The notes beneath the pieces are model-generated. The model saw only the letters and a program-made list of their open reading frames with translations, was not told where the DNA came from and searched no databases. Source: an uncultured Flavobacteriaceae bacterium (GTDB taxonomy: Bacteria > Bacteroidota > Bacteroidia > Flavobacteriales > Flavobacteriaceae). Taken from it: a stretch of DNA of 5,775 nt. The stretch lies in contig CAMZMA010000262.1 in the NCBI GenBank assembly GCA_947311815.1, positions 1 to 5,775 on the forward strand, in the 5' to 3' direction. A program made the translations under genes and the position numbers. Positions 1 through 5,515 of this stretch are shown here, piece by piece. The first letter of the stretch is position 1, and every line of letters starts with the position of its first letter.

Positions 1-300
1 GGTAATAATGTCTTTTACCCCCTCTAAAAGTGCCAAGTCTTTATCGGTATAAAAAAGCTCGTTAAAAAAGGCACGTTTTTTTAAAACCAAAGTGTTTGCA
101 TCTTCTTTTAACTGATAATGAGCAATTAATTTTTGAAAGGCATTTAGTGTAGATGATCCTGTTAATGAGTGGTATAATGCATCCGAAACTTCAATATTTA
201 GTGAATGAAACGTTTTAAAATATGCTTTTTTATGTAGTGGTTCTGTATTAATAATAACGCCATCCATATCAAAAATAACACACGAAATTGTAGGAATCAT
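1..300 (-). CDS. HAD family hydrolase, beta-phosphoglucomutase-like (partial, N-terminal 100 residues)
   Basis: This is the N-terminal 100 residues of a haloacid-dehalogenase superfamily phosphatase or phosphomutase; the rest lies beyond the left edge. The reverse strand reads MIPTISCVIFDMDGVIINTE and onward. The DxD motif of HAD motif I is D11-M-D13-G, where D11 would be the aspartyl nucleophile and D13 the general acid/base. The following E-P-L-H-K-K-A segment and the helical stretch with a T-G-S-S-T motif resemble the start of the cap domain in subfamily IA enzymes such as beta-phosphoglucomutase and sugar-phosphate phosphatases. It is expected to be a cytosolic, Mg-dependent enzyme acting on a small phosphorylated metabolite, but the substrate cannot be read from this portion. 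Its ATG overlaps the stop of the upstream DCC gene as ATGA (297-300), so the two are probably translationally coupled in one leftward operon. Motifs II-IV are not visible. Confidence 0.9.
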   Translation of the reverse strand, partial: MIPTISCVIFDMDGVIINTEPLHKKAYFKTFHSLNIEVSDALYHSLTGSSTLNAFQKLIAHYQLKEDANTLVLKKRAFFNELFYTDKDLALLEGVKDIIT

Positions 301-722
301 GAGTGTAAAAATTTAGCTTTTAGTGTGGGTGTTGTGGGTATCATACAGTTTTCTTTTTTACCAAACCATTTGTATCGGTTTTTTGCAATAAAATCATAGA
401 CCCAATTTCTAAAAAATTCGGGAAAAAGAAAAAATACTTGGGTAGTTTTCCAAAAACCACCAAAAGATTTCATCACTAATAAAGCAGCGGTAGATTTTGT
501 ATAATAAGCAATATTGGGTTCGTAAAGAATGATAGAATCTGTTGTGGTCGTATCAATTTGTAAGTGTTTGCAAATGGTTTTTCCTATATTAGATTGTAAA
601 GAAACAAATCGGAATTCATCCTTTTTATCGTGTTTAATTACTTCTAAAACGCTACCGTTACAGAGGTTGCAAACACCATCAAACAAGATGATTTTTTTAT
701 TTTTTGGTAAATTATCTATCAT
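297..722 (-). CDS. DCC family (DUF393) thiol-disulfide oxidoreductase-like protein
   Basis: A 141-residue protein of the DCC/DUF393 family, named for the D-x-x-C-x-x-C signature seen here as D15-G-V-C18-N-L-C21. The surrounding beta strand (IILFDGVCNLCNGSV) and the C-terminal block (R116-Y-K-W-F-G ... C126-M-I-P) are both typical of the family, and the length is normal for it. The fold is thioredoxin-like, and the CxxC pair suggests redox or thiol-disulfide activity, but the biochemical role of the family is poorly defined. No signal peptide is seen, so it is probably cytoplasmic. The stretch around residues 95-111 is aromatic and hydrophobic but too broken for a confident membrane helix. The start at 722 is supported by a promoter match at 748-781, giving a leader of about 20 nt, and by the N-terminal distance to the DCC motif. 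The stop overlaps the HAD gene start by four bases. Confidence 0.9.
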   Translation of the reverse strand: MIDNLPKNKKIILFDGVCNLCNGSVLEVIKHDKKDEFRFVSLQSNIGKTICKHLQIDTTTTDSIILYEPNIAYYTKSTAALLVMKSFGGFWKTTQVFFLFPEFFRNWVYDFIAKNRYKWFGKKENCMIPTTPTLKAKFLHS

Positions 723-747
723 ATAGTACTAATAATCGTAGTCTTCG

Positions 748-781
748 CAAAGATACTCAAATAAAAAAAATTAAATTTCAA
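748..781 (-). promoter_or_regulatory. Bacteroidota-type promoter for the DCC-HAD operon
   Basis: Read on the reverse strand, TATCTTTG (755-748) matches the Bacteroidota -7 consensus TAnnTTTG exactly. A TTG (781-779) lies 23 bases upstream, at the long end of the accepted range for the -33 element. Transcription would start near position 742, about 20 nt before the DCC start codon. This is a consensus match with correct orientation and placement; no start site has been measured. Confidence 0.65.
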
Positions 782-802
782 ATATTTGTGTAACAAATTT
801 AA
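771..802. repeat. Inverted repeat flanking the -33 element (possible operator)
   Basis: Perfect 8-bp arms TTAAATTT (771-778) and AAATTTAA (795-802) are separated by 16 bases. The spacer holds the -33 TTG of the leftward promoter (779-781) and a 10-bp palindrome CAAATATTTG (779-788). A second overlapping inverted repeat, ATTTGT-GTA-ACAAAT, spans 784-798. Position and symmetry would suit a dimeric regulator, but the DNA is very AT-rich and chance symmetry is common. No known binding site is recognised. Confidence 0.25.
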
Positions 803-909
803 ACGAGTAGCGTCTTATGGTAAGTAGCACTAAAAATATTTTGCTTTTAACATATAATTAGCAACTTAAAAATAGCGAATGTTTACTTTAGTATAAATTA
901 ACGAACCAA

Positions 910-1590
910 ATGATTAGAATAGAAAAACTACATAAATCTTACCCTATCGGAAAAGATTCTCTTCACGTTTTAAAAGGCATCGATTTACATATAAAAGAAG
1001 GCGAGTTTGTTTCTATTATGGGGTCTTCGGGGTCTGGTAAATCAACCTTATTAAATATTGTTGGGTTGTTAGACGGACATGATGAAGGAGATTATTATTT
1101 AAACGGGCAACTAATTGAAAACTTAAATGAAAAGAAAGCCGCTATTTTACGAAATAAATTTTTAGGTTTTGTGTTTCAATCATTTAATTTAATATCGTAC
1201 AAAACCGCTTTAGAAAACGTTGCTTTACCCTTGTATTATAAAGGAATGAAACGTAAAGAACGCCTACAAGTTGCTATGGATTATTTAGACAAAGTGGGGC
1301 TAAAAGATTGGGCAAACCATTTACCAAACGAACTTTCTGGAGGTCAAAAACAGCGTGTTGCCATTGCAAGAGCTTTGGTTACTAAACCAAAAGTGGTGTT
1401 GGCAGATGAACCGACAGGTGCGTTAGATTCTACCACAACAGATTCGGTGATGGAGCTGCTAAAAGAAATTAATGATGAAGGAATGACGGTTTTTGTAATT
1501 ACCCACGAAGAAGAAGTTGCAGCACAAACCAAAAGAATTGTCCGATTAAAAGATGGAGTTATTATAAGCGATACGTTAACAGGGAATTAG
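910..1590 (+). CDS. ABC transporter ATP-binding protein, MacB/LolD-type
   Basis: A complete 226-residue stand-alone nucleotide-binding subunit of the MacB/LolD/FtsE family. All catalytic elements are present: Walker A G38-S-S-G-S-G-K44-S-T46, Q-loop glutamine Q90, ABC signature L142-S-G-G-Q146, Walker B V162-V-L-A-D-E167 followed by P-T-G-A-L-D173 (D-loop), and the switch histidine H199 in V-I-T-H. The N-terminal A-loop aromatic is probably Y11. Length is usual for a separate ATPase domain. It would sit on the cytoplasmic face and drive the two FtsX-like permeases encoded next. In MacB proper the ATPase is fused to the permease; here it is a separate gene. The start is the first in-frame ATG and places the conserved I-x-K-L-x-K-S-Y strand at the N-terminus as expected. 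The preceding A-rich bases (ACGAACCAA) contain no clear Shine-Dalgarno. The 174-bp gap to the next gene is unusually large for this gene set. Confidence 0.95.
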   Translation: MIRIEKLHKSYPIGKDSLHVLKGIDLHIKEGEFVSIMGSSGSGKSTLLNIVGLLDGHDEGDYYLNGQLIENLNEKKAAILRNKFLGFVFQSFNLISYKTALENVALPLYYKGMKRKERLQVAMDYLDKVGLKDWANHLPNELSGGQKQRVAIARALVTKPKVVLADEPTGALDSTTTDSVMELLKEINDEGMTVFVITHEEEVAAQTKRIVRLKDGVIISDTLTGN

Positions 1591-1639
1591 TTGTCAGTTG
1601 TTAGTTGTCGGTTGTCAGTTGTCGGTTATCGGTTGTCGG
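1591..1639. repeat. Heptamer tandem repeat, 7 copies, consensus TTGTCRG
   Basis: Immediately after the ATPase stop codon there are seven consecutive 7-bp units with consensus TTGTCRG, 49 bp in total and without any indel. Position 6 of the units is A in units 1, 2 and 4 and G in units 3, 5, 6 and 7. Unit 2 has T at position 5 and unit 6 has A at position 3. All differences are transitions. The array lies in non-coding DNA inside the transporter locus. Short heptanucleotide arrays are known as intergenic repeats in some bacteria, notably cyanobacterial STRR elements. Whether this unit recurs elsewhere in this genome cannot be seen from the window. Confidence 0.9.
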
Positions 1640-1706
1640 TTCGATTGAGTTTTTTGATTGAAAAGAGAAAAATTAGTATCGAGAATAGTAAGAAATTAAA
1701 GATAGC

Positions 1707-1728
1707 GTCATCACTATAGAAGTATGAC
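1707..1728 (+). promoter_or_regulatory. Small hairpin upstream of permease 1
   Basis: GTCAT (1707-1711) plus ACT (1713-1715) can pair with AGT (1721-1723) plus ATGAC (1724-1728). This gives an 8-bp stem with one bulged C (1712) and a five-base loop. No T-run follows, so it does not look like a terminator. It lies 36 bp before the permease start and could be an mRNA processing or stability element, or chance. Confidence 0.25.
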
Positions 1729-1764
1729 TTAGTAGTCTTTAAATAATAGAAAAACAAATAAAAC

Positions 1765-2997
1765 ATGTTCGATTTAGATCGTTGGAGAGAAATATTTCAA
1801 AGCATCAGTAAAAACAAATTACGTTCTGTAATGTCTGGTTTTACCGTAGCTTTTGCTATTTTATTGTTTACGTTGCTTTTCGGAATTGTTAGCGGATTAA
1901 GCAACACATTTAAAGGTGTATTTGTAGATGATGCTATGAATTCGATGCGTATTCGAGTATGGAAAACAACCAAACCATACAAAGGCTTACAAACAGGAAG
2001 AAGAATTCAATTAAAAAATAAAGATATCGATTTTGTTGAAGAAAAATATGAAGACAAAATTCAATATTTAACCGCAAGAATTTATAAAAACGTAAATATT
2101 TCTTACAAAAATAAACAAGACAATTATAATTTACGAGCAGTTCATCCAGATCATCAATTTTTAGAAAAAACAATAATAGATGAAGGTAGATTTATTAACG
2201 AATTAGACCTAAAAAGTAAAGCAAAAGTAATTGTTATTGGGCGTTTGATTAAAGAAGATATTTTTGGCAACAAACCAGCATTAGGAAAACAAGTAAATGT
2301 AAGCGGAATCTCTTATAAAATTATTGGTATTTTTTCTGATGATGGCGGCGATAACGAAGAACGTTTAGCGTATATGCCTGTAACTACTGCGCAAATGATT
2401 TATGGCAATAATGATTATATCAGTCAGATTTTAGTTGGGTACAATCCTAATTTAAGTTTAGATGCAGCCATTGCTTTTGGTCATAAAATGGAAAGAGATT
2501 TACGTAAAAAATTAGACATTCATCCAGATGATAGAAGCGCGTTATCTGTACGTAATATGGCAGAAGCCAATAAAGGAATTGGTACTTTTATGTTTGCCTT
2601 GTATTTTATTGTAATTTTTGTGGGTTCAGGAACATTAATTGCAGGAATTATTGGTATTAGTAATATCATGATTTTTGTGATCAAAGAGCGTACAAAAGAA
2701 TTCGGAATTAGAAAAGCATTAGGTGCGCAACCCTCATCTATTGTTGGTATGGTAGTGCAAGAATCCGTTTTAATTACCACCATTGCGGGGTATTTAGGGC
2801 TTTCTCTTGGTACGTATTTACTAAGTTTAATAGGTGACAGTTTAGAAGAAAATTATTTTATAAAAGACCCAAGTGTAAGTCCAGGAATTGTAATAGGAGC
2901 AACTATTGTGTTGATTTTATCAGGATTAATTGCGGGCTATATTCCTGCCAAAAAAGCAGCAAAAATTAAACCCATTGTAGCATTAAGAGCAGATTAA
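1765..2997 (+). CDS. ABC transporter permease 1, FtsX/MacB family
   Basis: A 410-residue inner-membrane permease with MacB topology. One membrane helix lies near the N-terminus (about residues 22-44), followed by a large periplasmic domain of the MacB_PCD type (about 45-270), then three C-terminal helices (about 275-306, 328-356 and 374-394) forming an FtsX domain. Family hallmarks are the cytoplasmic loop K307-E-R-T-K-E-F-G-I-R-K-A-L-G-A321 after helix 2, and the C-terminal P394-A-x-K-A-A-x-I-x-P-I-x-A-L-R. It lacks an ATPase domain and should work with the upstream ATPase. It is clearly paralogous to permease 2: both begin with D-x-W-x-E-I near a K-N-K segment, share P-(Y/F)-K-G-x-Q-x-G-R-R, and share an H-P-D-D motif before helix 2. 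The start is the ATG giving the conserved MFDLDRWREIF opening. The stop lies 2 bp before the next ATG, implying translational coupling. The substrate is unknown. Confidence 0.93.
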   Translation: MFDLDRWREIFQSISKNKLRSVMSGFTVAFAILLFTLLFGIVSGLSNTFKGVFVDDAMNSMRIRVWKTTKPYKGLQTGRRIQLKNKDIDFVEEKYEDKIQYLTARIYKNVNISYKNKQDNYNLRAVHPDHQFLEKTIIDEGRFINELDLKSKAKVIVIGRLIKEDIFGNKPALGKQVNVSGISYKIIGIFSDDGGDNEERLAYMPVTTAQMIYGNNDYISQILVGYNPNLSLDAAIAFGHKMERDLRKKLDIHPDDRSALSVRNMAEANKGIGTFMFALYFIVIFVGSGTLIAGIIGISNIMIFVIKERTKEFGIRKALGAQPSSIVGMVVQESVLITTIAGYLGLSLGTYLLSLIGDSLEENYFIKDPSVSPGIVIGATIVLILSGLIAGYIPAKKAAKIKPIVALRAD

Positions 2998-2999
2998 TT

Positions 3000-4244
3000 A
3001 TGAAGTTTTTATTTGATTCAGATACTTGGCAAGAAATTTACGGAAGCATCCGTAAAAACAAAGGAAGAACCGTTATTACCATTATTGGTGTATTGTGGGG
3101 TATTTTTTTATTGGTAGTGCTTTTAGGAGCTGCAAGAGGAATGGAAAATAATTTCAAAAAAATATTCGGAACCTTTGCTACCAACAGTGTTTTTGTTTGG
3201 ACACAATCTACCGATACTCCGTTTAAAGGCTATCAAAAAGGACGAAGATTTCGATTAACGTTTAATGATATTGAGGTGTTGAAAAAACAATATAGCAATG
3301 AAATAAAATTGTTAGCACCTAGAAATCAGACAAGTAATTTAGTTGTTAAAGATTTTAAATCAGGTAATTTTAATGTCAGTGGAGATTATCCTGTATTAGA
3401 TAAAATTCAAAAGAAAAATTTAATATTCGGTCGTTTTTTAAATACCAATGATATTTTAAGAAAGTCTAAAGTATGTGTGATTGCAGAAGATATTTACATT
3501 CAATTATTCGATAAAAACGTTGATCCAATTGGGCAATATATCAAAATAAATAATATCAATTATAAAGTAGTAGGTGTATATAAACCTTCTAATAATATTA
3601 ATTTTGATGGAGATGCCGTTTATATTCCGTTTACGACATTTCAAATAGTGTATAACAGAGGTAATAAAATAGATTGGATGATGATTACTGCCAATGAAGG
3701 TGTAGATATTGAACAAATGGAACAAGATATTTTACTATCCTTAAAAACCTTGCATAAAGTACATCCAGATGATAAAAGGGCTTTTGGTTCTGTAAATCTC
3801 GGAAAAGAAATAGGAAAGATTACAGGGTTTTTAACAGGAATGCAATTTTTAACATGGTTTGTAGGTATTGCTACTTTAATTGCAGGCGTTTTTGCCATCG
3901 GTAATATTTTATTAATTACCGTAAAAGAACGTACCAAAGAAATAGGAATTAGAAGAGCTTTAGGAGCAACACCCAAAGAAATTAAACAACAAATTGTACT
4001 AGAATCGGTGTTTTTAACAACAGTAGCAGGTATGTTAGGTATTATTTTCGGAGCTTTGGTGTTGTTTTTAATGGATGTAACTTTAGGACAAGGTCCTGAT
4101 GCTACCTTAATAAACCCAACTGTAAACATCCCCATTATATTAATAGCATTTGTAACATTAGTAGTTTTAGGAACTTTAATTGGTTTAATACCAGCGCATA
4201 TGGCAACTGTCATAAAACCAATTGAAGCATTAAGAGAAGAATAA
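3000..4244 (+). CDS. ABC transporter permease 2, FtsX/MacB family
   Basis: A 414-residue second permease with the same topology as its upstream neighbour: helix 1 at about residues 24-45, a periplasmic MacB_PCD-like domain, and helices at about 277-307, 333-358 and 378-398. The FtsX loop reads K309-E-R-T-K-E-I-G-I-R-R-A-L-G-A323, and the C-terminus has P398-A-H-M-A-x-x-I-K-P-I-E-A-L-R. Membrane helix 1 follows a basic segment (R18-K-N-K-G-R), consistent with a cytoplasmic N-terminus. It starts 2 bp after permease 1 and ends 18 bp before the adaptor. MacB is a homodimer; two diverged adjacent permeases suggest that this transporter is a heterodimer, which is an inference from gene order and homology. 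The periplasmic domains have diverged much more than the FtsX domains. Confidence 0.93.
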   Translation: MKFLFDSDTWQEIYGSIRKNKGRTVITIIGVLWGIFLLVVLLGAARGMENNFKKIFGTFATNSVFVWTQSTDTPFKGYQKGRRFRLTFNDIEVLKKQYSNEIKLLAPRNQTSNLVVKDFKSGNFNVSGDYPVLDKIQKKNLIFGRFLNTNDILRKSKVCVIAEDIYIQLFDKNVDPIGQYIKINNINYKVVGVYKPSNNINFDGDAVYIPFTTFQIVYNRGNKIDWMMITANEGVDIEQMEQDILLSLKTLHKVHPDDKRAFGSVNLGKEIGKITGFLTGMQFLTWFVGIATLIAGVFAIGNILLITVKERTKEIGIRRALGATPKEIKQQIVLESVFLTTVAGMLGIIFGALVLFLMDVTLGQGPDATLINPTVNIPIILIAFVTLVVLGTLIGLIPAHMATVIKPIEALREE

Positions 4245-4262
4245 ATTAATCAACAGATAATT

Positions 4263-5378
4263 ATGAGTAAGAGAGCAAAAATCATTTTAGGAGTTATCGC
4301 AATATTTTTTATAATTGCACTCATTTGGTTTGGAAAAAAGAATAAGAAAAGTATTGTAGAATACGAAACCGAAAAACCATTTAAAACCACCATTATTAAA
4401 AAAACGGTGGCTACGGGTAAAGTAATTCCGTTAGAAGAGGTAGAAATTAAACCTCAAATTTCTGGAATTGTAGATAAAATTCTGGTAGAAGAAGGAGCTA
4501 TTGTAAAAGCAGGCGATTTAATTGCAACCGTAAGAGTGGTGCCTAATATTCAATCGTTAAATAGTGCAAACGGACGTGTGAAAAACGCTCGATTATCTTT
4601 TAACAATGCAAATGTAGTATATAAAAGAAATAAAAAATTGTTTGAAAAAGGCGTAATTTCTCGTCAAGATTTTGAAACTTCTGAGTTAAATTATAACAAT
4701 GCTAAATTAGCTTTATCTAATGCGCAATCAGATTTTGATATCATTAAAAAAGGATCAACCTCTGGCTTAGGTAGTGCGGCAAACACCAATATTAGAGCAA
4801 CCACTTCGGGTATGATTGTAGAAATCCCTATTAAAAAAGGATATCAGGTTTCTAAAACTAATGATTTTAATGCAGGTACAACCATCGCAAGAATTGCCGA
4901 CATGACCAAAATGATTTTCGAAGGAAAAGTAGATGAATCTGAAGTAGGTAAATTGGTAAAAGGTTCTAAAATCGAAATATCAATAGGCGCTATAGAAAAC
5001 AAGAAATTTGCTGCAATATTAAATTTCATTGCGCCAAAAGGAACAGAAGAAGGAGGCGCAGTACAATTTAAAATTAAGGCAGATGTAACGTTAGATGATG
5101 ATCATTTTGTAAGAGCAGGTTATAGTGCCAATGCAGATATTGTTTTGGTGAAAAAAGACAGTGTTTTAGCCATCAAAGAAGCTTTACTAAGATTTCATAA
5201 GAAGTCAGAAAAACCGTATGTAGAAGTTAAAACAGCAGATGGTAAATTTGAAAAAAGAGACCTTAAACTAGGAACTTCTGATGGAGAAAATATCGAAATT
5301 TTAGAAGGCGTAACTTTAGATGACGAAATTAAAATATGGAATAAAGTTTCTAAAAAAGATAAAAAGAAGAAAGAGTAA
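4263..5378 (+). CDS. Periplasmic adaptor (MacA/HlyD-type membrane fusion protein)
   Basis: A 371-residue membrane fusion protein. An N-terminal membrane anchor (about residues 6-23, after S-K-R-A-K) is not followed by a lipobox cysteine. Next come the first half of the lipoyl-like domain (about 58-93, with P64-Q-I-S-G-I-V and G78-A-x-V-K-A-G-D), an alpha-helical hairpin (about 95-163, including L-F-E-K-G-V-I-S-R-Q-D-F-E), and the second lipoyl half (about 174-213, with R178-A-T-T-S-G-M-I). A beta-barrel (about 214-300) and a membrane-proximal domain follow. It would bridge the permeases and a TolC-like outer-membrane channel. RND adaptors are similar in sequence, but the adjacent ABC genes point to a MacA role. 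The hairpin is short, as in many MacA-type proteins. The protein ends in an unusual lysine-rich tail, K-K-D-K-K-K-K-E, whose DNA forms one arm of a possible terminator. Confidence 0.93.
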   Translation: MSKRAKIILGVIAIFFIIALIWFGKKNKKSIVEYETEKPFKTTIIKKTVATGKVIPLEEVEIKPQISGIVDKILVEEGAIVKAGDLIATVRVVPNIQSLNSANGRVKNARLSFNNANVVYKRNKKLFEKGVISRQDFETSELNYNNAKLALSNAQSDFDIIKKGSTSGLGSAANTNIRATTSGMIVEIPIKKGYQVSKTNDFNAGTTIARIADMTKMIFEGKVDESEVGKLVKGSKIEISIGAIENKKFAAILNFIAPKGTEEGGAVQFKIKADVTLDDDHFVRAGYSANADIVLVKKDSVLAIKEALLRFHKKSEKPYVEVKTADGKFEKRDLKLGTSDGENIEILEGVTLDDEIKIWNKVSKKDKKKKE

Positions 5379-5397
5379 GCATTCATTTTCTTTTTTT
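5361..5397 (+). terminator. Possible AT-rich terminator for the transporter genes
   Basis: AAAAAGAAGA (5361-5370) can pair with TTTTCTTTTT (5386-5395) through 10 bp including one G-T wobble. The loop is 15 bases and the T-run ends at 5397. The left arm lies inside the last codons of the adaptor. The stem has a single G-C pair and is weak, and the T-run also supplies the TTG of the promoter match at 5396-5428, so this call is tentative. Confidence 0.3.
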
Positions 5398-5513
5398 GAA
5401 AGAATTTCATCTATCTTTTTTACATTTGTAAAAAGAATAATAGCGATGAAAAATAGACTAACTTTTTTAATAAATAATATTTTTCTGTTTTGCGGTGCAA
5501 AGACAAGTTGTTT
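5379..5513. other. 135-bp convergent spacer
   Basis: This spacer lies between the adaptor stop and the DUF2279 stop. It contains most of a possible weak terminator, a good forward promoter match, a TTTTTAC/GTAAAAA inverted repeat (5417-5434) around the -7 element, and a bulged hairpin. No conserved protein is recognised. Confidence 0.6.
5396..5428 (+). promoter_or_regulatory. Bacteroidota-type promoter in the convergent spacer
   Basis: TTG (5396-5398), preceded by a T-run, lies 22 bases before TACATTTG (5421-5428), an exact match to TAnnTTTG. Transcription would begin near 5434 and run rightward. The only things downstream before the antisense DUF2279 gene are a 23-codon open frame (5446-5517) and a hairpin with T-run (5486-5515). 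AT-rich DNA gives chance matches, but both elements and their spacing fit. Confidence 0.45.
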
Positions 5514-5515
5514 TT
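5434..5515 (+). ncRNA. Candidate small RNA or short transcript (speculative)
   Basis: A promoter match at 5396-5428 and a terminator-like hairpin at 5486-5515 would bound a transcript of about 80 nt between two convergent genes. No known RNA family is recognised. The start is estimated from the promoter position and the end from the T-run. The same interval contains a 23-codon open frame from ATG 5446 to TAA 5515-5517, so the transcript could instead encode a tiny hydrophobic peptide with two cysteines (residues 16 and 22). Neither alternative has independent support. Confidence 0.2.
5486..5515 (+). terminator. Bulged hairpin followed by T-run
   Basis: TGTTTTGC (5486-5493) pairs with GCAAA (5497-5501) and ACA (5503-5505) around a GGT loop, with one bulged G (5502), giving an 8-bp stem. 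GTTGTTTTT (5507-5515) follows. The T-run is on the forward-strand 3' side; read leftward, the flank is A-rich at first. It therefore fits better as a terminator for rightward transcription, either read-through from the adaptor or the short transcript proposed here, than for the DUF2279 gene. Confidence 0.4.

Larger units (their letters stand above)
723..909. other. 187-bp divergent intergenic region
   Basis: This spacer separates the leftward DCC-HAD operon from the rightward ABC transporter genes. It carries the leftward promoter at 748-781 and an inverted repeat, TTAAATTT (771-778) with AAATTTAA (795-802). For the rightward ATPase gene no exact TAnnTTTG is present. The nearest candidates are TACTTTAG (884-891), one mismatch and without a TTG at the right distance, and TATTTTG (837-843), one base short. 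The transporter promoter is therefore not assigned. No coding sequence or RNA gene was recognised here. Confidence 0.6.
1591..1764. other. 174-bp gap between ATPase and permease 1
   Basis: The gap starts with the heptamer array (1591-1639). A short direct repeat GATTGA at 1643-1648 and 1655-1660 follows, around a T-run, then AT-rich DNA with a small hairpin at 1707-1728. No exact TAnnTTTG promoter is found on the forward strand, so the permease genes may still depend on transcription from upstream of the ATPase. No open frame with coding character is seen. Confidence 0.6.

Noticed and set aside
529..726. Forward open frame over the DCC gene
   Set aside because: It is antisense to the conserved DxxCxxC region and has no coding features of its own.
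837..891. Promoter for the ATPase gene (TATTTTG at 837 or TACTTTAG at 884)
   Set aside because: Each deviates from the -7 consensus and neither has a TTG at the correct spacing, so no transporter promoter is assigned.
1591..1639. Heptamer array as a CRISPR array
   Set aside because: Units are 7 bp and directly adjacent with no spacers; CRISPR repeats are about 23-50 bp and separated by unique spacers.
3641..4213. A 190-codon reverse-strand open frame inside permease 2
   Set aside because: It lies fully antisense to the conserved FtsX domain, shows no recognisable family, and its composition is that of the complement of a membrane protein gene.
4263..5378. Adaptor as part of an RND efflux system
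   Set aside because: No RND pump gene is in the window, and the gene follows two ABC permeases by 18 bp, so a MacA-type role is more likely.
5417..5434. TTTTTAC/GTAAAAA inverted repeat as a terminator
   Set aside because: The stem is almost all A-T and no T-run follows on either strand. It overlaps a strong -7 promoter match, which explains the bases better.
5498..5505. Reverse-strand TGTCTTTG as a leftward promoter
   Set aside because: It has one mismatch at the important A of TAnnTTTG and no TTG at the proper distance. The bases are better explained as part of the hairpin at 5486-5505.
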